64,000 nt of DNA from assembly GCA_002163155.1 (NCBI GenBank), contig MAAO01000015.1:124001-188000 (forward strand), in the 5' to 3' direction. Source of the stretch: Halobacteriovorax marinus (GTDB lineage Bacteria; Bdellovibrionota; Bacteriovoracia; Bacteriovoracales; Bacteriovoracaceae). Below, piece by piece: positions 43,473-51,480 of the stretch. Within the stretch, counting starts at the first letter, position 1. The number at the start of each line of letters is the position of its first letter. Position numbers and translations under genes: made by a program. The notes below the pieces were generated by a model, which worked only from the letters and a program-made list of their open reading frames with translations, did not search any database and was not told where the DNA came from.

Positions 43473-43766
43473 TTAGGCAGTTATGGCCAATTCTTTCTCT
43501 AGCAAATTGGTTAGAAGACTATTTACGTCGCCTTGAAGTTGCTCTCTAGACACGTTATATTCAGCAGTTAGCTTATCAATGACTTCTTTTACTGACAGTC
43601 CACTATCGATTAATTCCCAAACTTCAGCGGCAACACCATTAATCTTAAAAAACGACGATGAATCATCCATTTTCATAAGAACTACGATATCGTTGGCATT
43701 CTTTCTAGAAACCACGTCTTCATGTTTTTGGAATTTTGAATCATCAGTTATCTGAATATCAGACAT
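43473..43766 (-). CDS. PqqD-like peptide-binding (RRE) protein
   Basis: From the ATG at 43766 (GGAG nearby upstream) the protein has 97 residues; a TTG at 43778 would add four. It matches the PqqD/RiPP-recognition-element pattern: VVLMKMDDSSSFFKINGVAAEVWEL (given here in pieces SSSFFKINGVAAEVWELI), SGLSVKEVIDKLTAEYNV and DVNSLLTNLLEKELA. PqqD-type proteins hold a precursor peptide and present it to a radical SAM enzyme. Its start overlaps the end of a twitch-domain radical SAM gene by 8 bases, as expected of such a pair. No obvious short precursor gene is nearby; the S74-domain protein downstream with its 41-residue front part is a candidate substrate. Confidence 0.8.
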   Translation of the reverse strand: MSDIQITDDSKFQKHEDVVSRKNANDIVVLMKMDDSSSFFKINGVAAEVWELIDSGLSVKEVIDKLTAEYNVSREQLQGDVNSLLTNLLEKELAITA

Positions 43767-45141
43767 AATCTTCTCCAACAGTTAATTTTTTGATGAAATA
43801 ATATGATTTCTCACATTGTAGCATAAGTTTTTTATACTCTGGAAATGCTGTGAGAAAATCCTTCTTATATCTTTTATCAAATTGAGTCATGAAAGTATAT
43901 AAATCGGCCCTATTTTGCGCTTGCTCACTTGAGCTAACCCTAGTTACGATCCAGTGATAAACTCTTCTAAATTTTTCCACTTCATATTGTGAGAAGGAAT
44001 TCCCTCCGAAGTCAGCCACTCTACTTCCCATGAACTCTAAAGAGTTTCTTAAAGTCTCATGAAATTCTTCTGTAATTAAATTGGCCCGCAAATAACGAGG
44101 GTGATTTAAGTAAGAGATATCTAGAATGATCCTGGAATATTTTTGTTTTAACTTATAAATATCATCTAAGAAGAGGTCGAATTTTGGAATGGAATAAATC
44201 CCGAAAGTGCAGTTGATAATGACATCCACACCTAATTCATTCTTAAACTTTTCAATATTAGAAAGCAGTTGCTGATAATTTAATCCCTCACGAATATGTT
44301 CTGCCTGTTCTTTATAGGCATCAACACTAGTGAATAATTCAAACTTCTTTATATGTTTCTTATCTAGTACTTCTTTTAAGTTCTTTATAAATTTATCGAT
44401 GACTGAATCAGTTACACAGAGATTAGTATTTACCGCTAAGGTTAAGTTCTCTGCCTTATTCTCTTTTAAGTAATCGAGCACCTTAAAAGTATTCACCGAC
44501 ATGAGCGGCTCACCACCGGTGATTCTAAAAGTATTTAAGTTTTCAATAATTTCTGGGAACCACTTCCAAAAAGCTACGACGTAGGGATTCTTAGTTTCAT
44601 CATCTGAAACTTTCTCATTGCGCTGTAAGCGGTGATCAATGAGTTCTTTATAAGGACCAAATTTTTTAATCTCTTGTTCAATACGACTAGACACATCGGC
44701 AATGCAATAACCGCAAGCTAAGTTACAGCCTTTATCAAACATGACTTCCACATAAGTGGGAGCGATATCACTATCCCATGGAAGGTTGGCTACTTTTTCT
44801 TTATGAGGGTAGGCCCAATGATCGAGAGATTTAATTAAGCGATCAGAATTCTCATCCCCTTCACTATCTTCAATCTGCCAACAGTATTCACACTCGCTCG
44901 GTCTCTTACCGTCGAGCATTTCCTTTCTCTTTTCTTTTTTAAAATTAGTGTTGTGTAAAGCCGAAGGGTTTTGCTCAAGTTCCTTCAAAGGAATGACATG
45001 GCGCTTGGGATGGTGACAACTATGGTTGGTTCCGTGCACGAGGTCGATAGTCACTTGCAGCCATTTGGCTAAGCAAAAACTAGGAGAGACATCATTAATA
45101 GAGTCTATTCTCTTTTGCCTATTTTTTGTTGTTTCACTCAT
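43759..45141 (-). CDS. Radical SAM protein (twitch-type), partner of the PqqD-like protein
   Basis: The 460-residue protein has an N-terminal Cys/His-rich part (FCLAKWLQVTIDL, NHSCHHPKRH, ECEYCWQIED) resembling a half SPASM domain. The radical SAM core has MFDKGCNLACGYCIADVSSR (CxxxCxxC, about 134-141), FRITGGEPLMSVNTF, NTNLCV and ELFTSVDAYKEQAEHIREG. It shares an operon overlap with the PqqD-like gene and a short intergenic stretch with the S74-domain gene. It is divergent from the prepilin/fibre gene, with 193 bp between. By analogy to PqqE and peptide-maturing rSAM proteins it should modify a peptide or protein. Which one is the key open point. Confidence 0.88.
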   Translation of the reverse strand: MSETTKNRQKRIDSINDVSPSFCLAKWLQVTIDLVHGTNHSCHHPKRHVIPLKELEQNPSALHNTNFKKEKRKEMLDGKRPSECEYCWQIEDSEGDENSDRLIKSLDHWAYPHKEKVANLPWDSDIAPTYVEVMFDKGCNLACGYCIADVSSRIEQEIKKFGPYKELIDHRLQRNEKVSDDETKNPYVVAFWKWFPEIIENLNTFRITGGEPLMSVNTFKVLDYLKENKAENLTLAVNTNLCVTDSVIDKFIKNLKEVLDKKHIKKFELFTSVDAYKEQAEHIREGLNYQQLLSNIEKFKNELGVDVIINCTFGIYSIPKFDLFLDDIYKLKQKYSRIILDISYLNHPRYLRANLITEEFHETLRNSLEFMGSRVADFGGNSFSQYEVEKFRRVYHWIVTRVSSSEQAQNRADLYTFMTQFDKRYKKDFLTAFPEYKKLMLQCEKSYYFIKKLTVGEDYV

Positions 45142-45334
45142 GTCTTCTCACTGTTAGCCTAATTTTGTTGGCACATACCATTTTACACTGCCTTTATGAT
45201 ATTTCCAAAACCTCTATGATTTTAACCTATTATGGGGCAATTTTTTTCTTCATAGCGTCAAAACTTAAACAAACCTATAATTAGTCTAAATTATATTTAA
45301 TTAATAAAGACAATCTTACTGGTGGCGACTCATT

Positions 45335-47734
45335 ATGAAAAAGAAAAAGAACCTTTTAAATTCAAGCGGTTTCTCTCTCGCAGAGGTTATGGTTGCAGCG
45401 GCTATGGTCGGTGTAGTTTCTCTCGGGGTTATGCAACTCATGACCAATATGACTAAAGGTCAGAAAGAGTTTGAGCAAAACGCTGAAATACGAGGGATAA
45501 TGAATCGAATTAGTCTTGGTCTACAAGACTCCAATACTTGTAATTACTCATTGGTTGCCTTGAAGTATGCCAATGGTAATCCTAACCTTTATGATATTGC
45601 AGAAATTGCTGCAGCAAATATAAATGTAGTAGCTCCAGCAGTTGTAGTCCAAAGAATTGCGAAACCTGGTGTAGATTATTTTGCAGGTGGTGCTGCAGGT
45701 CCTTTAGCAGCTATAAACGTAGATACAGCTGATGATAGAATGGTCGCTTCCCAATGTGACGAGACATATGGTGGTGGAACAACAGAAGCCGACTTAAGAG
45801 CCTTTGGCTGTCTATATGGACAGGGAAAAGGTAAACTCATGATCAACAAGATGTGGCTTGGTCAAAATGCTGGCGGAACCACAGAACTCTACGTTAGATT
45901 TATTGCAGGCGGATTGATTAAGGTCTATCGAGATGCTCCCGCTACTGACCTTACAGCTTTTTACACTCTTTTAATTAATGGTACTCCTGCTCAACAAGAG
46001 CAAGCTGGAAAGATGTCAGGATCATTTGGTTCTCCAATCATTACAAAATCAACTCCTATTGTTCTAAGTGACGTTCAAAATGCTACTGATCAAGCAAGTA
46101 TTATTAACTTAGGAAGTATCGCTGATATTACTGATCCAGTGGCTGGTCTTGCAATTGGAGAGATCACAAATTGTTTTACAAATTTAACTGATACCATTCA
46201 AGCTGCCTGTGAAAACTTTGGTGGTACTTACATGCTCACTGATGGTTCATGTAGGGCCCTAAAAATAAGAAGTGATAATGCTAGTAACGCTGGTGAAAAT
46301 GGATATGCTAATTATCTAGCACAAGTTCCAACAAGTGCTGTCTCCCCAGGTGGAAACGAATCAACAGCACTTTCGACTGAAGGACATTTATATGTTGGAC
46401 CATTAAATGCTCTCCCCGGAACAGAAGCAACAGGTTCGAACGCTTGGATCTCAGGACGAGTAGTCGTAGCAAATCCAAACACAGCAATAAATTTTGCAAA
46501 TACAAACCAAGGTGACATCCTCGGAGAAGGCGCCCTTAGACTTGGCACCAAGGCAACAGCATCCGTACGTTCAAACAATGATGACGGAAGTCTTTTCGCA
46601 AGCAGTGGTTTACAACTTGGAGCTCAAGGAACTGTTCCAGATCCAGCTTCTGGTGATATTTGGACATCAGGTAATCTCCATTCTGACTTAGGTATAGCTC
46701 TTGGAACAGACGTAAATCAAACTCCTACAGCGGGGGACATCCTAACTAGTGGTGGACTTTCTTTAGGAGCAAACGGAAATAACGATCCCGATGTTGGAGA
46801 CATTCAAGCCAGTGGTGGTATTTCACTTGGTGGTAAGAACGCTAACAATCCTGCCGCAGGAGACATTATAACTTCTGGTGGATTAACATTAGGATCTTCT
46901 ACCCTAATTGCACCTAGTGCAGGTTCAGTATTTGGTAATGGTTCTCTTCACTTAGGAACACATGCTAACACTGGTTCTGCAGGAGCTGGTCATATAAGAA
47001 TTTCAGGAGCCTTAAACGTTGGTAATACTCAAGTGAATACAACCGCCGGGCAAGCTCACATCAAAGACAAAGCCTATGTCTATGGCATGGCAGTAACAGA
47101 AGGAAACTTAAATGCATTAACAACTGTTGAATGGGTTAGAAACAGAATTGCCTCTACCCTAGCTCCAACAGGTTCTGATGCAGCAGCTATTGCAGGAGAT
47201 ATTCTATCCACAGCAATTAAAGGTGCGAGCTCGGGAGTTATCGCAATACAAAGAGACACTTGTACTAACACATATTTTAAAAATTATGCAGGAACTAGAG
47301 TTAGAGGAACATGGATTTCAAACACATGCCGTATTGGTGGAGACATGCAAATGGCAAAAGATTGTAGTATCGGTTACCAATGTTCTCAGGTTTACTCAAA
47401 CACTTTTATGTATGCAAAAACTTATGTAAGAGCACTCTCTTATTTAAGATCAGGAACCTATCTAACAGTAGGAACAACGGCAACAATTGGTGGTAATACA
47501 TCGGTTGGAGGATCTCTAACATCTACGGGAAGACTCTATGTAACCAACTACATTCTTGCGACTAGTTACATTAGATCGAATAGTTATGTTCAAGGTTCTA
47601 AGTTCTGTATCGGATCAAGTGCATCTTCAAGTTGTATTACAAAAGTTAAATCTAACAATTGTAGTGGAACTCAAAAGGTTGTTGGTTGGAAGAACGGGAA
47701 CGTGACTTGTATCAACGAAGCAAGATGGTATTAA
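45335..47734 (+). CDS. Prepilin-type protein with tail-fibre-like repeats
   Basis: The 799-residue protein starts with a class III prepilin signal: positive KKKK, then SSG cleaved before FSLAEVMVAAAMVG, with Glu at mature position 5. A globular part follows to about residue 390. Then eight units of about 21 residues with consensus GDIxxSGGLxLGxxxxxxPxA (residues ~393-578) look like a phage tail-fibre or trimeric beta-prism shaft. The last 200 residues are rich in Tyr/Ser/Thr (TYVRALSYLRSGTYLTVGTT; SYIRSNSYVQGSKF) and Cys. It should be a pilus-tip adhesin or a surface fibre anchored through the pilus machinery. No C-terminal S74 domain is present, but a separate S74 gene lies across the promoter region. 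Confidence 0.85.
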   Translation: MKKKKNLLNSSGFSLAEVMVAAAMVGVVSLGVMQLMTNMTKGQKEFEQNAEIRGIMNRISLGLQDSNTCNYSLVALKYANGNPNLYDIAEIAAANINVVAPAVVVQRIAKPGVDYFAGGAAGPLAAINVDTADDRMVASQCDETYGGGTTEADLRAFGCLYGQGKGKLMINKMWLGQNAGGTTELYVRFIAGGLIKVYRDAPATDLTAFYTLLINGTPAQQEQAGKMSGSFGSPIITKSTPIVLSDVQNATDQASIINLGSIADITDPVAGLAIGEITNCFTNLTDTIQAACENFGGTYMLTDGSCRALKIRSDNASNAGENGYANYLAQVPTSAVSPGGNESTALSTEGHLYVGPLNALPGTEATGSNAWISGRVVVANPNTAINFANTNQGDILGEGALRLGTKATASVRSNNDDGSLFASSGLQLGAQGTVPDPASGDIWTSGNLHSDLGIALGTDVNQTPTAGDILTSGGLSLGANGNNDPDVGDIQASGGISLGGKNANNPAAGDIITSGGLTLGSSTLIAPSAGSVFGNGSLHLGTHANTGSAGAGHIRISGALNVGNTQVNTTAGQAHIKDKAYVYGMAVTEGNLNALTTVEWVRNRIASTLAPTGSDAAAIAGDILSTAIKGASSGVIAIQRDTCTNTYFKNYAGTRVRGTWISNTCRIGGDMQMAKDCSIGYQCSQVYSNTFMYAKTYVRALSYLRSGTYLTVGTTATIGGNTSVGGSLTSTGRLYVTNYILATSYIRSNSYVQGSKFCIGSSASSSCITKVKSNNCSGTQKVVGWKNGNVTCINEARWY
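46511..47070 (+). repeat. Degenerate ~63-bp tandem repeats in the fibre gene
   Basis: Eight units of about 63 bp (21 codons) code for GDIxxSGGLxLG-type segments. Three central units (GDILTSGGLSLG, GDIQASGGISLG, GDIITSGGLTLG) are the most alike, and the outer ones drift. They are repeats at the protein level, with the DNA already diverged. Confidence 0.75.
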
Positions 47735-47744
47735 TAATATAAAC

Positions 47745-47778
47745 GCAATAGAGAGTAATCTCTATTGCACATATTTTT
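47745..47778 (+). terminator. Rho-independent terminator after the prepilin/fibre gene
   Basis: A 10-bp perfect stem, GCAATAGAGA (47745-47754) with TCTCTATTGC (47759-47768), and a GTAA loop, is followed by ACATATTTTT. It lies 10 bp after the stop codon, and may work for the convergent radical SAM gene as well. Confidence 0.85.
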
Positions 47779-47783
47779 CTAAA

Positions 47784-48935
47784 TTACCTAAGAAGAATTC
47801 TTTTTAAACGACGTAATCTTTTTAAAATACTATGTTCAATTGCTTTCGTGAGTCGAAATTTTCTAATCGGCTCACCTATAAAGCTCGAAAGGTTTCCCCC
47901 ATCAACAATTTCATCTTTTAATTCATTAGATTTACAAACTTTAACAAACTTCTCGTAGCTGGGATGAGCTTCTCTATACACGGCCCTCTCTAAGAAGACC
48001 TCTTCTGAGTATGTTCCCCAGTTAATAATTCTTTGAAAGAAAACTTTATCTGCACCGAACTTCTTCCCAAGAAGAGCGAAGGCCGGCATTTCTTTGAAGT
48101 TGTAATCTTGAACTACAAAATCGAATTTTAAAAAAGGTATTAACCCTTTTTTTCGAAGAGACTTAATAAACTCTAGGTTTTTTAGGAGCTTATGCCAGTC
48201 CCCTCCCTTTCTTACAATTTCATAGGTATCTTTCTTAGCAGCATCAATAGAAATGCAAACGAGGTCAATTCTACCGTGAATATTTTGTAGTTCATCCCAC
48301 ATCTTCTCAGTGAAGAGAACTCCATTAGTCACTATTTGAATTCTAAGTTCAGGGTTTTTTTTGAAGTCTAATTCTTGCAATAGAGACTTAAAATGTTGGC
48401 TAGAAAAAGGATCTCCTGAGGAGCAAAATAGCACCCTTTTCACGTTATCAGCGGTTGTGTTTAGAACTTCGTAACCGATTTTAGTAAAGACATCCTGAGA
48501 GCTCTGATCATTGCTAGAGATGAAGTCTACACGGCAACTAGGACAAGCTAAGTTGCAGGTTTGGTCGTAGGAGAGATTTAGCACCTCTGGCCCAAGTTCC
48601 AGTTCCACAAGCCCTTCATTAATAATTTTTCGTAGTCTCTTGTCTGTAACAATATCTCTATCTGGCAGTGAATTGGTTTGAATTTCTGGACACTGAGACT
48701 CATCACAGTATTTAAATGAGCCATCTAAAATGGAACTTCTAATATCCTGGTAGGCCTTAGAATTCCAAATTTCATTGATTGAATCCCGACTTAAGTCCCC
48801 TACCTCTTTAGGTAATTGATTGGGGCAACAGGCGTGACATAGCACCTTTCCGTCACTCTTGGGATAACCAATTTCTAGGTAAGTGAATGGTTTGGCACAA
48901 AATTTATTTTTTAGATTCACCTCCCTATAATACAC
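47784..48935 (-). CDS. Twitch-domain radical SAM protein
   Basis: The 383-residue protein starts with FCAKPFTYLEIGYPKSDGK, CHACCPNQL and GDLSRDSINEIWNSKAYQDI, then YCDESQCPEIQ: a half SPASM domain placed before the core. The core has SYDQTCNLACPSCRVDFISS (CxxxCxxC, about 126-133), LFCSSGDPFSSQHFK in place of GGEP, and CISIDAAKKDTYEIVRKGG. The last 20 residues are strongly basic (LTKAIEHSILKRLRRLKRIL), perhaps a membrane-associated helix. It is convergent with the prepilin/fibre gene and divergent from the WbuC-like gene. The fibre protein is a possible substrate, by position only. Confidence 0.85.
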   Translation of the reverse strand: MYYREVNLKNKFCAKPFTYLEIGYPKSDGKVLCHACCPNQLPKEVGDLSRDSINEIWNSKAYQDIRSSILDGSFKYCDESQCPEIQTNSLPDRDIVTDKRLRKIINEGLVELELGPEVLNLSYDQTCNLACPSCRVDFISSNDQSSQDVFTKIGYEVLNTTADNVKRVLFCSSGDPFSSQHFKSLLQELDFKKNPELRIQIVTNGVLFTEKMWDELQNIHGRIDLVCISIDAAKKDTYEIVRKGGDWHKLLKNLEFIKSLRKKGLIPFLKFDFVVQDYNFKEMPAFALLGKKFGADKVFFQRIINWGTYSEEVFLERAVYREAHPSYEKFVKVCKSNELKDEIVDGGNLSSFIGEPIRKFRLTKAIEHSILKRLRRLKRILLR

Positions 48936-48995
48936 TTAAAACCCATGACTAAGAAGACATCTATGATAAAATAGAGGCTAAAAACGGAAAATCCA

Positions 48996-49490
48996 ATGGT
49001 TAATGCAATATTTACGAAATCAGACATTTGTACAATAGATTCCACTGATCTAAATACGCTCGTTGATAAGGCACGTCTAAGCCATAATTATAGATATCGC
49101 TATTGCATGCATATAGATCACAATGCCTTAATTCAAGAAATGGTCATTGCTATGACTAATAAATCCTACAATCGACCCCATAGACATCCTGCGGGAATAA
49201 CGGAGTCTTATCATTTAATACGCGGCAAATTAATGGTTCTCTTCTTTGATGACTCTGGAGCAATTACTAAGAAAGTCTTCTTACACTCAGAGGGAAATCA
49301 ATTATTAAGAATGAATGCTCCTGTCTATCACATGGTGATTTCTCTATGCGAAACTTCTCTCTATCATGAGACCTTAACTGGACCTTTTGATAAGGACAGT
49401 GTTGTTGAGTACGCCGACTGGGCTCCTGAAGAAGGAGAAGAAAAGGGATGGATATATCTAGAAAAATTGAAAAAAGAAGAACTTAAATGA
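48996..49490 (+). CDS. WbuC-family cupin metalloprotein
   Basis: The 164-residue protein is a single cupin: MTNKSYNRPHRHPAGITESYHLIRGKLMVLFFDDSG shows the first cupin motif (HRHPAG...E..hliRG), given here in parts HRHPAGITESYHLIRGK, and the second motif follows around MNAPVYHMVI. Those His/Glu residues bind a metal. WbuC-type proteins are found in O-antigen and capsule gene clusters; their role is unproven but probably in sugar precursor metabolism. The stop codon overlaps the start of the NAD-dependent epimerase gene, so they are coupled. Confidence 0.8.
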   Translation: MVNAIFTKSDICTIDSTDLNTLVDKARLSHNYRYRYCMHIDHNALIQEMVIAMTNKSYNRPHRHPAGITESYHLIRGKLMVLFFDDSGAITKKVFLHSEGNQLLRMNAPVYHMVISLCETSLYHETLTGPFDKDSVVEYADWAPEEGEEKGWIYLEKLKKEELK

Positions 49491-50305
49491 AAGGAAAAAT
49501 TTGTATTCTTGGCGCTGCTGGTTTTATTGGAGCGAGCTTAAGAGCTTATTTTAATAATTTAGGTGTTGAGGTACTCGCTCCTACTAGAAGTGAATTCGAC
49601 CTTCTTATTACAGAAAATCAATTCAATTTTGAAAATTGTCATCTCATTTACGCTGCAGGAATTCCTAGATCTAAACAAAATGATCAAGAGGCCCTTGATC
49701 AAAATCTCCTCATGATTTCCAATGTTCTTGAAAAATCTAAGGGAATTTTAAGTTTTACCTTTCTAAGCTCAGTAGAGATCTATGGGGACAAGAATAAGTT
49801 TAAGATTATAGAAGAAACTAAGGCCAATCCTCTGAATCTCTACGCCAAGGGTAAGGTTTTAGCTGAAGAAAAACTAACGAAGTACTTTAAGGATTCAATT
49901 CCTGTTAACATATTGCGCTTACCTGGCGTGTACGGAGTTTCTGGAAAGCTTGGTCTCCTCGGAAGTATTAATCTCTCTATTGAGAATAATACATGTTTTA
50001 AAGTTCTCAATCACGGCAATGATCAGAGAGATTTTCTCTTTGCTGATGATCTGGGGGCAGTCATAGAGAAGTTGATTCTTAAAGAGAAGAGTCACACTTT
50101 AAATGTTGCCACAGGAACTTCTTTAAGAGTTAGAGAGATATGTGAATTGATTCAGAAGACCAATCCTAACTTTCAATACTCTTTAGAAGAAGCAGGATCA
50201 GGTCATTTTGATTTAAGTTTTGATGTAACGAAATTGAAGCAAGTAATCGATGAATTGAAACTGACTAAGATTGAAGAAGGAATTAAAAAAACCTTCTTCC
50301 TTTGA
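49487..50305 (+). CDS. NAD-dependent epimerase/dehydratase (extended SDR)
   Basis: The 272-residue protein has the NAD motif ILGAAGFIGASLRAYF (GxxGxxG), the catalytic Ser/Tyr-x-x-x-Lys as SSVEIYGDKNK and LYAKGKVLAEEKL (Tyr and Lys), and LRLPGVYG and RDFLFADDLG typical of nucleotide-sugar SDR enzymes. Its length is short of the usual 310-330 residues, mostly in the C-terminal substrate domain. It should epimerise, dehydrate or reduce a nucleotide sugar in the cytoplasm. It follows WbuC with an overlap of 4 bases. Confidence 0.85.
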   Translation: MKGKICILGAAGFIGASLRAYFNNLGVEVLAPTRSEFDLLITENQFNFENCHLIYAAGIPRSKQNDQEALDQNLLMISNVLEKSKGILSFTFLSSVEIYGDKNKFKIIEETKANPLNLYAKGKVLAEEKLTKYFKDSIPVNILRLPGVYGVSGKLGLLGSINLSIENNTCFKVLNHGNDQRDFLFADDLGAVIEKLILKEKSHTLNVATGTSLRVREICELIQKTNPNFQYSLEEAGSGHFDLSFDVTKLKQVIDELKLTKIEEGIKKTFFL

Positions 50306-50307
50306 GA

Positions 50308-51417
50308 CTACTTTTTAATTTCGTCCAGCCTTTCCAACCTTGATTTCATTTCTCTAAAAGCAAAGACAAGACTTCCCATCTCACGATAAGAGATATGCCT
50401 ACCATTTAAGAAATAAGCAGGAATTTCTTTAATATTTAAATCTCTAAAGAAGAGAATAGACTCAGAAACTTCATATTTTCTTTCTTTAGTATCCATACAC
50501 TCATAGAAGTCTTTCTTATTAATTTCTAGTTTTTTCACAGCAAGGCTTAGAAGCTTCTTCATTTTCTTCTTATCGAATACCTTTATTCCTTTTGCATTTT
50601 CGTTCTCGAACATAAAGCGCTGATACTTCCAAAACTTTTTTGGATCAGACTTGGTTATACATTTTCCAGCAAGTATAGAGTCCATTGAGACATCACCGAG
50701 ATTATAAGTATGTCCAACGTGAACGTAACTAAGGTCTTTTCCAAACTCAGAAAATAATTTAGAAATATCTTTATTCACTTTTCTGCATTCCGGACAGAAG
50801 TAATTAGTCACGGCAATAAGTTCAAACTTACTGTCCTTTGCCCCTATGCGAGGAAACTTATCAAAATCAACACCAATCTCTTTTATATTTGGAGGCAAGA
50901 TATTGATAACGAGCTTCTTCTTATCAACGATTTCATTTAATTTAGTAAGGTAACGATTGGTAATATACTCAATAGTTCTCGTGTATCTAACTCGTTCTAA
51001 CCAATCTTTATCTTTCTTAGGATTAATATTTTTGAAAAGTTGTGGATTATCTTTATAGTATTTTTTGACATCATCATCATCAATATCTGCTTTAAAAAGC
51101 TCACTCAAAGAAGGAACTACTCCCTTTCTTCCGTAGTAATCAGTCATCTGTCTTTCTTGCATATAACTGACTCGAACATAGAGTTCACGAATAGAATTCG
51201 AAAACTCTGTATACTGGGCGTGTTCAGCTCGGTACTTCGCAAAACGTATAGCTTTTGGTAGATTTTCTTCTTTATATTCCTTATTATCATACGAAAAAAG
51301 TACATCATTACTAACAGTTGCTTTCGTACTTGTAGATTTGTAAGGATTGTATGTAGATTCTTCTTTTTTACAAGAACTCACCACTAAAAGGACAAATATC
51401 ATTAGAACTTTAGACAT
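50308..51417 (-). CDS. DsbA/thioredoxin-fold lipoprotein
   Basis: The 369-residue protein has a lipobox VVSSC (Cys16). The first 170 residues are helical and resemble the chaperone part of SurA/parvulin-type proteins (ADIDDDDVKKYYKDNPQLF). From about residue 190 a thioredoxin fold begins: FELIAVTNYFCPECRKVNKD with a CPEC redox pair (about 207-210), then the DsbA-type helical insert with KCITKSDPKKFWKYQRFMF. It closes with FFRDLNIKEIPAYFLNGRHI containing the cis-Pro. It is a periplasmic, lipid-anchored thiol oxidase, reductase or isomerase. It is convergent with the epimerase gene, and monocistronic. Confidence 0.8.
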   Translation of the reverse strand: MSKVLMIFVLLVVSSCKKEESTYNPYKSTSTKATVSNDVLFSYDNKEYKEENLPKAIRFAKYRAEHAQYTEFSNSIRELYVRVSYMQERQMTDYYGRKGVVPSLSELFKADIDDDDVKKYYKDNPQLFKNINPKKDKDWLERVRYTRTIEYITNRYLTKLNEIVDKKKLVINILPPNIKEIGVDFDKFPRIGAKDSKFELIAVTNYFCPECRKVNKDISKLFSEFGKDLSYVHVGHTYNLGDVSMDSILAGKCITKSDPKKFWKYQRFMFENENAKGIKVFDKKKMKKLLSLAVKKLEINKKDFYECMDTKERKYEVSESILFFRDLNIKEIPAYFLNGRHISYREMGSLVFAFREMKSRLERLDEIKK

Positions 51418-51480
51418 CTTTTCTCCGACGCTTATTACTACTATCTTTATTCAAGCTAAATAATATTATATACTAATATC

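Noticed and set aside
45160-45200. Possible sigma54 promoter (TTGGCAC) between 43759 and 45335 genes
   Set aside because: The GC of the -12 element is missing at the needed distance, so the match is only to the -24 part.
46308-47429. Overlapping frames within the prepilin/fibre gene on both strands
   Set aside because: They arise from the repeated region and lack start signals.
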